Shown here piece after piece: positions 45,126 through 54,212 of a DNA stretch of 64,000 nucleotides. The stretch covers positions 186,001-250,000 of the forward strand of contig MERU01000006.1 in assembly GCA_001770725.1 (NCBI GenBank), read 5' to 3'. This DNA is from Burkholderiales bacterium RIFCSPHIGHO2_01_FULL_63_240. Lineage in GTDB: Bacteria; Pseudomonadota; Gammaproteobacteria; Burkholderiales; Burkholderiaceae_C. The notes under the pieces were generated by a model. It searched no databases. It was not told where the DNA came from and worked only from the letters and a program-made list of their open reading frames with translations. Every line of letters begins with the position of its first letter. The first letter of the stretch is position 1. Both the position numbers and the translations under genes were made by a program.

Positions 45126-45650
45126 ATGATCACGCGTCAGGCGCCCCGCTGTGGGGTGCAGGCTGAACTCGTCCCTGTTGTTTCGGTTGCCGATCGGTCG
45201 GCGACGGGTTCGGTTGCACGCGTGGCCCATGCGGGGCGTTGTGCAGGTCGCCATGCGGGCTTCACGTTGCTCGAGCTGCTGGTGGTGCTGGTCATCATCG
45301 GCCTGCTGGCGGGCTATGTGGGGCCGCAGTTCTTCAAGCAGATCGGCAAGTCCGAGAGCAAGACGGCCACGGCGCAGATCGACGCTTTGGGCAAGGCCTT
45401 GGACCAGTACCGACTGGACACCGGCCGCTACCCGAGCACTGAACAAGGCCTGGGCGCGCTGTGGGTACAGCCCAGTGGCGAGACGCGCTGGTGGGGCCCC
45501 TACCTGCGCAAGGCGCCGCCCAAGGACCCTTGGGGTCGCGACTACCAGTACCGTGCGCCAGGCGAGCATGGCGAGTACGACCTGTTCTCGCTGGGCAAGG
45601 ACGGCCGCGAAGGCGGCGGCGGCGAAGACCAGGACCTCACCAACTGGTGA
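45126..45650 (+). CDS. gspG: Major pseudopilin GspG of a type II secretion-like system
   Basis: This is the main building block of the periplasmic pseudopilus. The prepilin cleavage site is RHAG|FTLLELLVVLVIIGLLAG with glutamate at position 5. The body has the GspG C-terminal pattern (YRLDTGRYPSTEQGLGAL, GPYLRKAPPKDPWGRDYQY, EYDLFSLGKDG) including calcium-site residues. From the ATG at 45126 the leader is 45 residues, far longer than normal. An in-frame GTG at 45222 would give a 13-residue leader, so the true start is uncertain. It is the first gene of an 11-gene plus-strand operon. Confidence 0.93.
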   Translation: MITRQAPRCGVQAELVPVVSVADRSATGSVARVAHAGRCAGRHAGFTLLELLVVLVIIGLLAGYVGPQFFKQIGKSESKTATAQIDALGKALDQYRLDTGRYPSTEQGLGALWVQPSGETRWWGPYLRKAPPKDPWGRDYQYRAPGEHGEYDLFSLGKDGREGGGGEDQDLTNW

Positions 45651-45664
45651 GCACGGCCCTGCCC

Positions 45665-46774
45665 ATGAACCGCCCCATCCAACCGGTGCCCGCGCAGCGC
45701 ACCATGCCACAGCAGCCCTGGTGGCAGCAGCCCCTGGCTCGGCGCCAGGCGGCCTTCCCGCGGCGCTTGTTCTGCCAGGAGCTGGCCGTGCTGCTGGACG
45801 CAGGCATTCCCCTGTTCGAAGCCATTGCCACACTGCGCGAGAAGGAGTCCTCGCCCGATGTGGCCAGGGTGCTGTCACGGCTGAACATGGCGCTGTCCGA
45901 GGGGCGCCCCTTGGCCCAGGCCATGCGCGAGCAGCCCGAGGCCTTCAGCACGCTGCTGATCGCCTCCATCGAAGCCAGCCAGCGCACCGGCCAGACACCG
46001 CAGGCGCTGCGCCAGCACGCGGCCTACCTGGCCTGGGTGACGGGCTTGCGTGACAAGCTGGTGAGCGCGGCCATCTACCCGGTCATCCTGATCTCGGCCA
46101 GCTTGCTGGTGATGGCCTTCCTGACCGTGTTCGTGGTGCCGCGCTTTGCCGAGATCTACGAAGGCATGGGGGGCGAGTTGCCGGTGCTGTCGGGCCTGCT
46201 GCTCAAGCTGGGCACGGCGGTGGGAGCGTACCCGTGGTGGTTCGTCGCAGGGCTGGTGGGCCTGGTGTTCGCGGCTCTGGCGGCTTGGCGCTCGCCCACC
46301 GTGCGTGCCGCGGCGGCCGATCAGCTCTGGCGCACGCCGGTCATCGGGCCGCGCCTGCGTTTGATCGAGCTGGCCTCGCTGTACCGCACGCTGGGGCTGC
46401 TGCTGCAGGCCGGTGTGGCCGTGGTGCCGGCGCTGGAGGCCACGCTGGAGCTGGTGGGGCCCTCGTTGCGGCCTTCGCTGATGGCCGCGAGGCGCAAAGT
46501 GCAGGAAGGCACACGCCTGTCGGACGCGCTGCAGGCCCATGGCCTGTGCACACCCGTGTCGCTGCGCATGATCCGCGTGGGCGAGCAGACCGGTGAGCTC
46601 GGCCCCATGCTCGAGCGAGCCGCCACCTTCTACGACGAAGAGCTGGCGCGGTTCACCGAGTGGGTGGGCAAGGTCATCAGCCCGGCGCTGATGCTGATCA
46701 TGGGCGTGCTGATCGGCGGCATCGTGGTGCTGATGTACCTGCCCATCTTCCAAGTGGCGGAGCAAATCCAGTGA
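45665..46774 (+). CDS. gspF: Type II secretion inner-membrane platform protein GspF
   Basis: The 369-residue polytopic protein has two GspF/PilC repeats: FCQELAVLLDAGIPLFEAI with IEASQRTGQTPQALRQHAAYL, and LYRTLGLLLQAGVAVVPALEA with IRVGEQTGELGPMLERAATF. Three TM helices are visible, the last near the C-terminus (LMLIMGVLIGGIVVLMYLPIF). A GTG at 45647 that overlaps the gspG stop is an alternative start. The stop overlaps the gspE start. Confidence 0.93.
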   Translation: MNRPIQPVPAQRTMPQQPWWQQPLARRQAAFPRRLFCQELAVLLDAGIPLFEAIATLREKESSPDVARVLSRLNMALSEGRPLAQAMREQPEAFSTLLIASIEASQRTGQTPQALRQHAAYLAWVTGLRDKLVSAAIYPVILISASLLVMAFLTVFVVPRFAEIYEGMGGELPVLSGLLLKLGTAVGAYPWWFVAGLVGLVFAALAAWRSPTVRAAAADQLWRTPVIGPRLRLIELASLYRTLGLLLQAGVAVVPALEATLELVGPSLRPSLMAARRKVQEGTRLSDALQAHGLCTPVSLRMIRVGEQTGELGPMLERAATFYDEELARFTEWVGKVISPALMLIMGVLIGGIVVLMYLPIFQVAEQIQ

Positions 46775-48345
46775 ACGCCCGACTCCAACCGGTGACGGGC
46801 GCCACCTCGGCCGACGCCATGCTGGCCTGGCAACCCGACTGGCAGGCCTGGCCGCTCAACCGCGCCATGCGCCTGAAGGTGGTGGTGGTGCGCGACGAGG
46901 CAGGCGTGGCCTGGGGCCTGGCGCGGGATGCCGCAGACGCCATGCTGCGCGAGGCCGTGAGCCGCGCGGTGGCCGCGCCGGTGCGCTGGCGCGAAGTCGA
47001 CGAAGACACGCTGGCGTTGTGGCTGGCGCGCGGTGAGCAGGCCTTTGAGGCGCGTGGCACGTTGTTGCCCATCGCGTCGGCGGCGGAGGCCGGGCCAGGG
47101 AGCACAGGCCAGGCCCTGTCGGTGGACACCATCTCGCGCGAAAGCAGCCCGGTGGTGCGCCTGCTGGACGCCACGCTGTTCGACGCGCTCAAGGCCCAGG
47201 CCAGCGACCTGCACCTGGAGTCCACCTCGCAAGGCATGGTCATCCGCCATCGGCTCGACGGCGTGATGGTGCACGTGGGCGACATCGGCTCGCGCGAGGT
47301 GGCCGAGCAACTGGTCTCGCGCCTGAAGGTGATGGCCGAGCTCGACATCGGCGAGCGCCGCCTGCCTCAGGACGGCCGCTTCAAGCTGCGGGTTCAGCAG
47401 TCGGCCAGCGCGGGCGAGGCGGGCGTGCGCGAGGTGGACTTTCGCGTCTCCATCATGCCCAGCAGCTTCGGCGAAGACGCGGTGCTGCGCATCCTCGACC
47501 GCTCGCGCCTGGCCGCCGAGCAGCAGGCGCTCAGCCTCGAAGGCCTGGGTTTCGAAGCCGATGACGCGTCCGTGGTGCGGCGCCTGGCGCGCAAGCCCTA
47601 CGGCATGTTGCTGGTCACCGGCCCCACGGGCAGCGGCAAGACGACCACGCTGTACGCCATCGTGCAGGAGATCAACGACGGCGCCGACAAGATCATCACC
47701 ATCGAGGATCCGGTCGAGTACCAGTTGGGCGGGGTGGTGCAGATCCCCGTCAACGAAAAAAAGGGCCTGACCTTCGCGCGTGGCCTGCGCAGCATCCTGC
47801 GCCACGACCCCGACCGCGTCATGGTCGGCGAGATCCGCGACGCGGAGACGGCTCAGATCGCCTCGCAGGCGGCGCTCACCGGTCACCTGGTGCTGTCCAC
47901 CATCCACGCCAACAACGTGTTCGACGTGGTGGGCCGCTTCATGCACATGGGGGTGGACCTCTACAACATGGTCTCGGCGCTCAATGGGGTGGTGGCGCAG
48001 CGCCTGATGCGCAAGCTGTGCGTGCATTGCACCCTGCCTTGTCAGCCTTTGGCCAGTGACCTGCACGCAGCGCAATTGCCGCTGGATGCCAAGGGCCGCT
48101 TCATGCAAGCGGTGGGGTGCCCGCATTGCCGTGGCACCGGCTACCGGGGGCGCCAGGCCATCGCCGAGATCCTGCTGATGGACGACACGTTGCGCGACCT
48201 CATCGTGGCGCGCGCGCCGCTCACGCAGGTCAAGGCGCACGCGCGCGCCAGTGGCACGCGGCTGTTGCGCGAGGCCGCCCTGGCGGCGGTGTTGCGCGGC
48301 GAGTCCACCATCGATGAACTCAACCGCGTGACCTTGGTCGAATGA
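46771..48345 (+). CDS. gspE: Type II secretion ATPase GspE
   Basis: This is the cytoplasmic motor ATPase of the system (524 aa). It has Walker A GPTGSGKTTT, the Asp box ITIEDPVEYQL, Walker B VMVGEIRDAETAQIA, the His box GHLVLSTIHAN and a tetracysteine zinc element (CVHC ... CPHC). The N-terminal domain is short and divergent. It starts with GTG overlapping the gspF stop, and overlaps the next gene by ATGA. Confidence 0.94.
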   Translation: MNARLQPVTGATSADAMLAWQPDWQAWPLNRAMRLKVVVVRDEAGVAWGLARDAADAMLREAVSRAVAAPVRWREVDEDTLALWLARGEQAFEARGTLLPIASAAEAGPGSTGQALSVDTISRESSPVVRLLDATLFDALKAQASDLHLESTSQGMVIRHRLDGVMVHVGDIGSREVAEQLVSRLKVMAELDIGERRLPQDGRFKLRVQQSASAGEAGVREVDFRVSIMPSSFGEDAVLRILDRSRLAAEQQALSLEGLGFEADDASVVRRLARKPYGMLLVTGPTGSGKTTTLYAIVQEINDGADKIITIEDPVEYQLGGVVQIPVNEKKGLTFARGLRSILRHDPDRVMVGEIRDAETAQIASQAALTGHLVLSTIHANNVFDVVGRFMHMGVDLYNMVSALNGVVAQRLMRKLCVHCTLPCQPLASDLHAAQLPLDAKGRFMQAVGCPHCRGTGYRGRQAIAEILLMDDTLRDLIVARAPLTQVKAHARASGTRLLREAALAAVLRGESTIDELNRVTLVE

Positions 48346-49163
48346 ACGCCCGCACCGACTTTCCCGCTTTGGAGGAACCGAGCGTGGCACCGAACCCTGC
48401 GGCGCTGGGTCAACGGGTGGCCCGCTGGCGCACGCGCCTGCGGACCTGGCGCCGCCCGCATCACCTGATGCTGGCCGCGCTGCCCCATGCCCCTGGACAG
48501 GCCCGGGTGATCGAAGCCGCCACGCAGGCCTTTGCCGAATGGGCTGCTCGCCACGAAGGCGCGTCGGTGGACATCGCCTTGTCGTCTCACTTCATGCTGA
48601 TGGCCGTGTGCGAGGCCGGGCCGGGTGCGAACGCGCAGGCCTTGCGTGAGCAGGCCTGTGCACGTTGGACGCACTACCTGGATCAGTCGGCCGAAGGCCT
48701 CGATGCCGATTGGTGTGTGCAGACGAGCCTGGACGGCGGTCGGGCGCCTGTCGCGCTGGCCTGTGCGCTGCCCCGGCCGCTCGTAGAGGGGCTGCAGCAG
48801 GTCGCCCGACAGCATGGTTTGAGGCTGTTGGCGTTGCGCCCCTGGTGGGCCGAGGCCTTGCAGCAGGCCTGGCGCGAGTTGCCGTCTCCGGCCGGCCTGC
48901 CCGAGGGCACGCTGCGCCGCTGGGCCTGGCGAGAAGGCGACTGGCAGACCCGGGCCCTGGTGGCCCTGCACGCAGGTCAATGGGTGTTGCAAGCGCTGGT
49001 GTTCCTGGCGCCTGACCAGGCCGATGAAGCCGATCTGGCTGACGCGTGGGGCGATGGAGCCACCGATGCGCCCGGGGCCGCGGTGTTGGCGGTGTCTTCG
49101 GGCGACCTGGTTTCGCTCGTCGATGTCGGCTCCGACATCGCGACGCAGGAAGGTGCGGCATGA
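48342..49163 (+). CDS. Hypothetical protein of the secretion operon (possible PilM/GspL-cytoplasmic-like)
   Basis: The 273-residue soluble protein lacks a signal and TM segments. It is rich in alanine, tryptophan and arginine, with no motif I can assign. It lies between the ATPase gene and a bitopic membrane protein gene, both overlapping by ATGA. That position is held by PilM in type IV pilus clusters and by the cytoplasmic domain of GspL in type II clusters, so a cytoplasmic platform role is likely. This is inferred from order only. Confidence 0.65.
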   Translation: MNARTDFPALEEPSVAPNPAALGQRVARWRTRLRTWRRPHHLMLAALPHAPGQARVIEAATQAFAEWAARHEGASVDIALSSHFMLMAVCEAGPGANAQALREQACARWTHYLDQSAEGLDADWCVQTSLDGGRAPVALACALPRPLVEGLQQVARQHGLRLLALRPWWAEALQQAWRELPSPAGLPEGTLRRWAWREGDWQTRALVALHAGQWVLQALVFLAPDQADEADLADAWGDGATDAPGAAVLAVSSGDLVSLVDVGSDIATQEGAA

Positions 49164-49864
49164 ACCCACGGTTGTCTTTCGGCGGGTGGATGCGCTTTGC
49201 ACAAACCGTGCAGGGCAGCGCAGGCAATGGCCTTGGCTGGGCCGAGTCCCTGAACTTCGTTGGCCCGCGCGTGCGCATCTCGTTCTGGTCCTGGGCCTTG
49301 CTGGCCTTGGGCGCCATCGCGGTGGTGCACGCCTTGGAGCTGGCCCGGCAGGTCGATGCGGCGGGGCAGGCGGCGCATGCCGAACTCGAGCGCCTGCAGC
49401 GACATGCGCAGAGCAGCGGGGCGCCAGCGTTGCCCGCAACGGGCGCTTCGGGGGCCTCGGGGGCTTTTGTCGCGGCTGCGGCCGATGCCGGGGCATCGTC
49501 AGCCAATGAAGCGGCGCCTTCTCTGCAAGACGAAGGCTGGCGCTCGGCCGCCCAGCTGGCGGCCTGGCTCGGGCACCCCTGGGCCCAGGTGCTCGATCAG
49601 GCCGACGCCTCGGCGCACCAACGCGGCATCGCGCTGATGCGTTTCCAGCTTGACCTGGGCAGCTGGGGCACGCGGGCTGCGCAACCGCTGAGCTGGCGGC
49701 TGCAGGCAGCGGTGGCCGATGACGCCACCGCCCTGGCCTGGTTGCAGGACCTGGGGGCCGATGCCCAGCTGCTGCGCCGCGATGCGTTGGCGCAAGCCGT
49801 GTCCAGCGAGCGCGGCACCTTGGCATGGCGCATCGATGTGAGCGCGGCCGGAGGGCAGCCATGA
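49160..49864 (+). CDS. Bitopic membrane protein of the secretion operon (PilN/GspL-like)
   Basis: The 234-residue protein has a cytoplasmic N-terminus, one TM helix (about 41-60, WSWALLALGAIAVVHALELA), a short coiled coil and a periplasmic domain (about 115-234) after an Ala/Gly-rich linker. This is the PilN/GspL periplasmic layout. It overlaps its neighbours on both sides. The sequence identity to known members is too low for me to name it with confidence. Confidence 0.68.
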   Translation: MNPRLSFGGWMRFAQTVQGSAGNGLGWAESLNFVGPRVRISFWSWALLALGAIAVVHALELARQVDAAGQAAHAELERLQRHAQSSGAPALPATGASGASGAFVAAAADAGASSANEAAPSLQDEGWRSAAQLAAWLGHPWAQVLDQADASAHQRGIALMRFQLDLGSWGTRAAQPLSWRLQAAVADDATALAWLQDLGADAQLLRRDALAQAVSSERGTLAWRIDVSAAGGQP

Positions 49865-50463
49865 GCGCACAACGCGTGTCGGGACTGCGCTGGCCTGCCT
49901 GGTTGCGCCAGCTGGGCTGGCCCGGCCTGCTCGGTGCGGGCCTGCTGCTGGCCTGCGCCGGGTTCATCCAGTTAGAGCTGCCCCAGCGCCGCGCGGATGT
50001 GGCTCAGGCCGAGTCCGACGCCCGCCGGCTTCGCCGCGGGCTCCTCGAGCGCGCGAATGGGGCGAATGGAGCCAGCAGGGGTGAAGCCACCTCGCGTCAG
50101 GAGGCACCCATGCAAGCCTGGTCGCGCTTGTGGGCGGGCCTGCCGGACGAAGGGCAACGACTGGTCCTGCAAGGCCGTGTGCTGGCTTCGGCGGCGCAGG
50201 TGGGCGTGCCCCTGCAGGCCGTGCAATGGCAAGGGGAAGCCGTGAAGTGGGGCCCGGGCCTTTGGCGGCAACGCATGACGATGCCGGTGCAGGCACCTTA
50301 CCCCGCCTTGCGCACCTGGCTCGACCGGTTGCAGCGCGAGCCGGCGCTGAGCGTGGACACGATCGACATCCAGCGCAACGACCTGACGTCCGACCAGGTG
50401 CAGGCCCAGGTGAGCGTCTCGCTGTGGTGGCGCCAGCCGAAGCCGAAGCAGGAGTTGCCATGA
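49861..50463 (+). CDS. Bitopic membrane protein of the secretion operon (PilO/GspM-like)
   Basis: This 200-residue protein has one TM helix near the N-terminus (about 20-37), a coiled-coil segment (RRADVAQAESDARRLRRGLLE) and a periplasmic ferredoxin-like domain (YPALRTWLDRLQREPALSVDTIDIQR). The last block resembles GspM/PilO. It overlaps the previous and next genes by ATGA. Confidence 0.72.
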   Translation: MSAQRVSGLRWPAWLRQLGWPGLLGAGLLLACAGFIQLELPQRRADVAQAESDARRLRRGLLERANGANGASRGEATSRQEAPMQAWSRLWAGLPDEGQRLVLQGRVLASAAQVGVPLQAVQWQGEAVKWGPGLWRQRMTMPVQAPYPALRTWLDRLQREPALSVDTIDIQRNDLTSDQVQAQVSVSLWWRQPKPKQELP

Positions 50464-51062
50464 AAAGCCCGCTCCTGATCGCGCTGGCCTTGGCGCTGGG
50501 CGCCACGTTCTGGTTGCAGCAAGGCGAAGACGATGGCACCGACCTGGTGGCCGATCGTCGTGCGTCGGCCAGGCCGCAGCACGCCGATCGCCCCGCACCC
50601 ACCGCGGACCGCCCCGCCAGGGCAGCAGCGCCCGCCACAAACAACGCAGTCGCGCCAGATGCCGCAGGCGCCTGGCTCGCCCACAGCGTGCAAGCCTGGC
50701 AGGAGCGGCGCCAGCAAGCCGATGCCTTGCCGCCGGCTCGCACCATGACCGCCGCCGCGCCCTCGGCCTGGGGTGCTGTCGTGCCCCCGCCGCCTCCCGC
50801 ACCACCCAAGCAAGACCGTGTGGCCGATGCCACACCCGTTGCCCCGCCTTTCCCGCACCAGTGGGTTGGCCGCTTCGACGACGAAGCCAGCCCCGGCTCG
50901 AAGCCACTGCGCCGCGCGGTCATCAGCGGGTCGGTCTCGACCTGGGTGGTGCGCGAAGGCGATGTGATCGAAGGCCAGTGGCGAGTCGACCAGATCCAGG
51001 AGCGGCTCGTGCGGCTGACCTACCTGCCGCTTCAGCAGAGCCAGACGGTGGCCATGAAATGA
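50460..51062 (+). CDS. Secretin-linker protein of the secretion operon (PilP/GspC-like)
   Basis: The 200-residue protein has an N-terminal signal/TM segment, a long Pro/Ala-rich linker (about 35-130), and a compact C-terminal domain (KPLRRAVISGSVSTWVVREGDVIEGQWRVDQIQERLVRLTYL). That domain resembles the HR/PilP fold that contacts the secretin. Its stop overlaps the secretin start, which fits the role. Confidence 0.72.
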   Translation: MKSPLLIALALALGATFWLQQGEDDGTDLVADRRASARPQHADRPAPTADRPARAAAPATNNAVAPDAAGAWLAHSVQAWQERRQQADALPPARTMTAAAPSAWGAVVPPPPPAPPKQDRVADATPVAPPFPHQWVGRFDDEASPGSKPLRRAVISGSVSTWVVREGDVIEGQWRVDQIQERLVRLTYLPLQQSQTVAMK

Positions 51063-53281
51063 ACATGCGTGAATCGATACCCCTGATGCTGTTGGCTGCG
51101 ACGCTGCTCGCCAGTTGTGCCGGCCCGCAGTCCTTGATCGAGGCCGACGAAATGGCCCGTTTCGGTCAGCACGAGGCCGCGGTGCAGCGGCTCGAACAAG
51201 CCAGCCAGCAGGACCCGTCGGACGGCCGCTTGCGCCTGGCCCTGATCCAGGCGCGTGAACGCGCGGTGAACCAGTTGCTGGCCCAGGCTCCGCAAGGCCG
51301 CAGCGAAGAAAGCCGGTCTGCCCTGGAAGGCCTGCTCACGCGCCTGCAAGCCGTGGCCCCGCAACACCCGCGAACCCTGGCCCTGCAGGCCGAAGTGCAG
51401 CGCCGCCAGCGCCATGTGCAGCGCCTGGCCGAGGCCCGCCATGCGGTGGAAGGCGGCCGGCTCGACCGCGCCGAGGCCATCCTGCGCGAGCTGCTGGCCG
51501 AAGACGCCGGCCACCCCGCGGCCCGCGATCTGCTCAACGACATCGAGTCCCGCCGACAGGAACAGGTGCGCCAGCAGGCCACGCTCTCGCTGGGCACGGG
51601 CGTCAAGCCCGTGACGCTCGAATTCCGCGAAACCCCGATCAAGACGGTGTTCGAGGCCCTGGCCCGCGCGGCGAACCTCAACTTTGTCTTCGACAAGGAC
51701 GTGCGAGGCGACGCCAAGACCACCGTCTTCCTGCGCAACATCTCGGTGGAAGAAGCGCTGCGCGTCATCCTTAACACCCAGCAGCTGGGACACCGCCTGC
51801 TCAACGAGAACACGGTGCAGATCTTCCCGGCCACGCAGCAAAAGAACCGCGACGTGCTGGAAACCGTCACGCGCACCTTCTACCTGGTCAACACCGACCC
51901 CAAGCAGGCCCAGGCCCTGGTGCGCACCGTGGCCAAGACGCGAGACGTCTTCATCGACGAGCGCCTGAACATGATGGTGGTGCGCGACACGCCCGAGGTC
52001 GTGCGACTGATCGAGCGCCTCATCCAGGGCCTGGACGTGGCCGAGCCCGAGGTGGTGCTCGAGCTGGAAGTCATGGAGGTCTCAAGCAAGGTGCTCGACA
52101 AGGTGGGCATCGACCTGCCGGCTTCGGCGTCGTATGGCGTCCCGGGTGCGGTGTCCACGGTGTCGTCGACCAGCGGCCTGAGCTGGCTGGTGCCCAACCC
52201 CGTGGCCGTGGCCAACCTGCGCAGCACGCGCGGCAGCAGCAACCTGCTGGCCAACCCGACCATCCGCGCACGCAACCGCGAAAAGGCCAAGGTGCTGCTG
52301 GGTGAAAAGCGCCCTGTGTTCACCACCACGTCGACCGCCAACGTGGGCGTGTCGGCCTCGGTCAGCTACCTCGATGTGGGCTTGAAGCTCGAGATCGAAC
52401 CCCAGGTGCAGCTCGACAACGACGTCACCATCAAGGTGGCGCTTGAGGTCAGCAGCGTGACCAACGAGGTGACCGGCCCGCAAGGCTCGATCGCCTACCA
52501 GATCGGCACGCGCCAGGCCTCGACCACGCTGCGCATCCGCGATGGCGAAACCCAGATCCTTGCCGGTCTGCTCAACGACAGCGAAAGCCGCACCTCCACT
52601 GGCCTGCCGGGCCTGCACCAGATCCCCGGCCTGGGCAAGCTCTTTGGCACCGACATCGACACGCGCGACAAGACCGAGGTCATCTTGCTGATCACGCCGC
52701 GCATCGTGCGCAATGTCATGCAGCCGACCTCGACCGCGGGCTTCCTGCCATCGGGCACCGAGGCGCAACCAGGCCTGGCGCCCTTGAGCCTTCGGCCCGG
52801 GGTCAAGGCCAGCACGATGCAGACGCGCGGTGGCATGTCGAACTCGCTGTCTGCCGCGTCAACAGCCTCCAGCCGATCGGCGACGCCCGCTGGCGGGCCG
52901 CAAGAAGGCATCAGCGGCCCCGAGGTCGTGATGTCGGGCGCTTCCTTCCAGGTGATGGTGCACAACCCCGGCGACCAACCACTGAACACCAGCGTGCTGG
53001 TGGATGCCAGCGTGCTGAGCATCGTGGCGCCGGGCGGGGAGTCGGGGCGCATCGCGCTGACCGTGCCCCCGCGTGGCTCGGCCCCCGTCATGCTGCGCGC
53101 CCGCAAGGACGTTCGCTCGTCCGACACCGAGGTCACGCTGGACTCGGGCGGACAGCCTTTGCGCCTGAAGGTGCGCGACCCGTCTTTGGCCGACGCGGGA
53201 GAGTCGCAGGATGCCGGCGCGGGCGCGGTCCCCGACCCGTCGGACGCTGGTGGCCTGGCTGGATCGCAGCCCGATCGCTGA
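51059..53281 (+). CDS. gspD: Secretin (outer-membrane channel) with a C-terminal extension
   Basis: This is the outer-membrane pore of the system (740 aa). It has a lipobox LLASC (Cys19), a TPR-like N-terminal part (about 20-165), a secretin N0/STN domain (VTLEFRETPIKTVFEALARAANLNFVF), one N1 domain (RTFYLVNTDPKQAQALV), and the secretin core (VLLGEKRPVFTTTS to LGKLFGTDIDTRDKTEVILLITPRIV). After the core come about 130 more residues that look like a beta-sandwich (SGPEVVMSGASFQVMVHNPGDQ, VPPRGSAPVMLRARKD). The layout is nearer MshL/PilQ than classical GspD. Neighbouring starts overlap. Confidence 0.9.
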   Translation: MNMRESIPLMLLAATLLASCAGPQSLIEADEMARFGQHEAAVQRLEQASQQDPSDGRLRLALIQARERAVNQLLAQAPQGRSEESRSALEGLLTRLQAVAPQHPRTLALQAEVQRRQRHVQRLAEARHAVEGGRLDRAEAILRELLAEDAGHPAARDLLNDIESRRQEQVRQQATLSLGTGVKPVTLEFRETPIKTVFEALARAANLNFVFDKDVRGDAKTTVFLRNISVEEALRVILNTQQLGHRLLNENTVQIFPATQQKNRDVLETVTRTFYLVNTDPKQAQALVRTVAKTRDVFIDERLNMMVVRDTPEVVRLIERLIQGLDVAEPEVVLELEVMEVSSKVLDKVGIDLPASASYGVPGAVSTVSSTSGLSWLVPNPVAVANLRSTRGSSNLLANPTIRARNREKAKVLLGEKRPVFTTTSTANVGVSASVSYLDVGLKLEIEPQVQLDNDVTIKVALEVSSVTNEVTGPQGSIAYQIGTRQASTTLRIRDGETQILAGLLNDSESRTSTGLPGLHQIPGLGKLFGTDIDTRDKTEVILLITPRIVRNVMQPTSTAGFLPSGTEAQPGLAPLSLRPGVKASTMQTRGGMSNSLSAASTASSRSATPAGGPQEGISGPEVVMSGASFQVMVHNPGDQPLNTSVLVDASVLSIVAPGGESGRIALTVPPRGSAPVMLRARKDVRSSDTEVTLDSGGQPLRLKVRDPSLADAGESQDAGAGAVPDPSDAGGLAGSQPDR

Positions 53282-53292
53282 AGGTGGTGCCC

Positions 53293-53799
53293 ATGCGCGG
53301 ATGGCCCCACCACACCATCGCCCGGCGGCGATCGCCTGCAGCTGGCTTCACCCTCATCGAGATGGTGGTGGTGGTGATGATCGTGGGCATCCTGGCCAGC
53401 GCGGCCGTGCCCCTGGCGGCGCTGAGCAAACGCCGTGGGCAGGAGGCCGAACTGCGCCAGGCCCTGCGCACCCTGCGCATGGCCATCGACGAACACAAGC
53501 GCGCATGGGACACCGGGCGCATCGAGAAAAAGGCCGACGCCTCAGGCTACCCGCCCAGCCTGGAGGCGCTTGTTCAAGGCGTGCCGGACGCCAGCAGCCC
53601 GACGGGGCAGCGCATCTACTTCCTTCGCCGATTGCCGCGCGACCCCTTTGCCGATCCGCAACTGCCTGCCGCACAGACCTGGGCCACGCGCAGCTACGCC
53701 AGCCCACCCGATGCGCCTGCTGCCGGGGCGGATGTGTTCGATGTGGCCTCGCGCACGCCGGGCGTGGGCCTGGACGGCCAACCCTACCGGCAGTGGTGA
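53293..53799 (+). CDS. Pseudopilin, minor (GspG/GspH-like)
   Basis: The 168-residue protein has a prepilin signal AAG|FTLIEMVVVVMIVGILAS with E5 and an 18-residue leader. The body begins with a long helix (RRGQEAELRQALRTLRMAIDEHKRAWD) and ends RQW like GspG proteins. AAGG lies upstream of the ATG at 53293. It directly follows the secretin gene. Confidence 0.88.
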   Translation: MRGWPHHTIARRRSPAAGFTLIEMVVVVMIVGILASAAVPLAALSKRRGQEAELRQALRTLRMAIDEHKRAWDTGRIEKKADASGYPPSLEALVQGVPDASSPTGQRIYFLRRLPRDPFADPQLPAAQTWATRSYASPPDAPAAGADVFDVASRTPGVGLDGQPYRQW

Positions 53800-53810
53800 G
53801 GAGCGAGCGC

Positions 53811-54209
53811 ATGCCTCCCGCACGACATCCATGCCGCCCACGCGGCTTCACCCTGATCGAGCTGATCGTGGTGCTGGCCATCATCGGGCTGCTCGCCAGC
53901 ATCGTTGCACCCCGGTACGTGCGCACGGTTGACAACGCGCGAGAGGCTTCTCTCAAGACCTCCCTGAACGTCATGCGCGATGCCATTGACAAGTACGCGG
54001 CGGACAAGGGCCGCTATCCGGAGTCGCTCGATGAGATGGTGCAGTTGGGCTACCTCAGGCAGGTGCCCGAGGACCCGATCACTGGCCGCCGCGACAGCTG
54101 GCAGATGCTCCCCGCCCGTGCGGACAGCGCCGTGCCGGGGCAGGTTGCCGATGTGCGGAGTGGCGCGGCAGGACGGGCTCAAGACGGGCGCCCCTACAGC
54201 GCCTGGTGA
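53811..54209 (+). CDS. Pseudopilin (GspG-like)
   Basis: The 132-residue protein has a prepilin signal PRG|FTLIELIVVLAIIGLLAS with E5 and a 12-residue leader. The helix DNAREASLKTSLNVMRDAIDKYAADKGRYPESL and the ending YSAW are typical of GspG-type pseudopilins. GAGGAGCGAG precedes the ATG. It starts 11 bases after the previous pseudopilin. Confidence 0.9.
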   Translation: MPPARHPCRPRGFTLIELIVVLAIIGLLASIVAPRYVRTVDNAREASLKTSLNVMRDAIDKYAADKGRYPESLDEMVQLGYLRQVPEDPITGRRDSWQMLPARADSAVPGQVADVRSGAAGRAQDGRPYSAW

Positions 54210-54212
54210 GGC

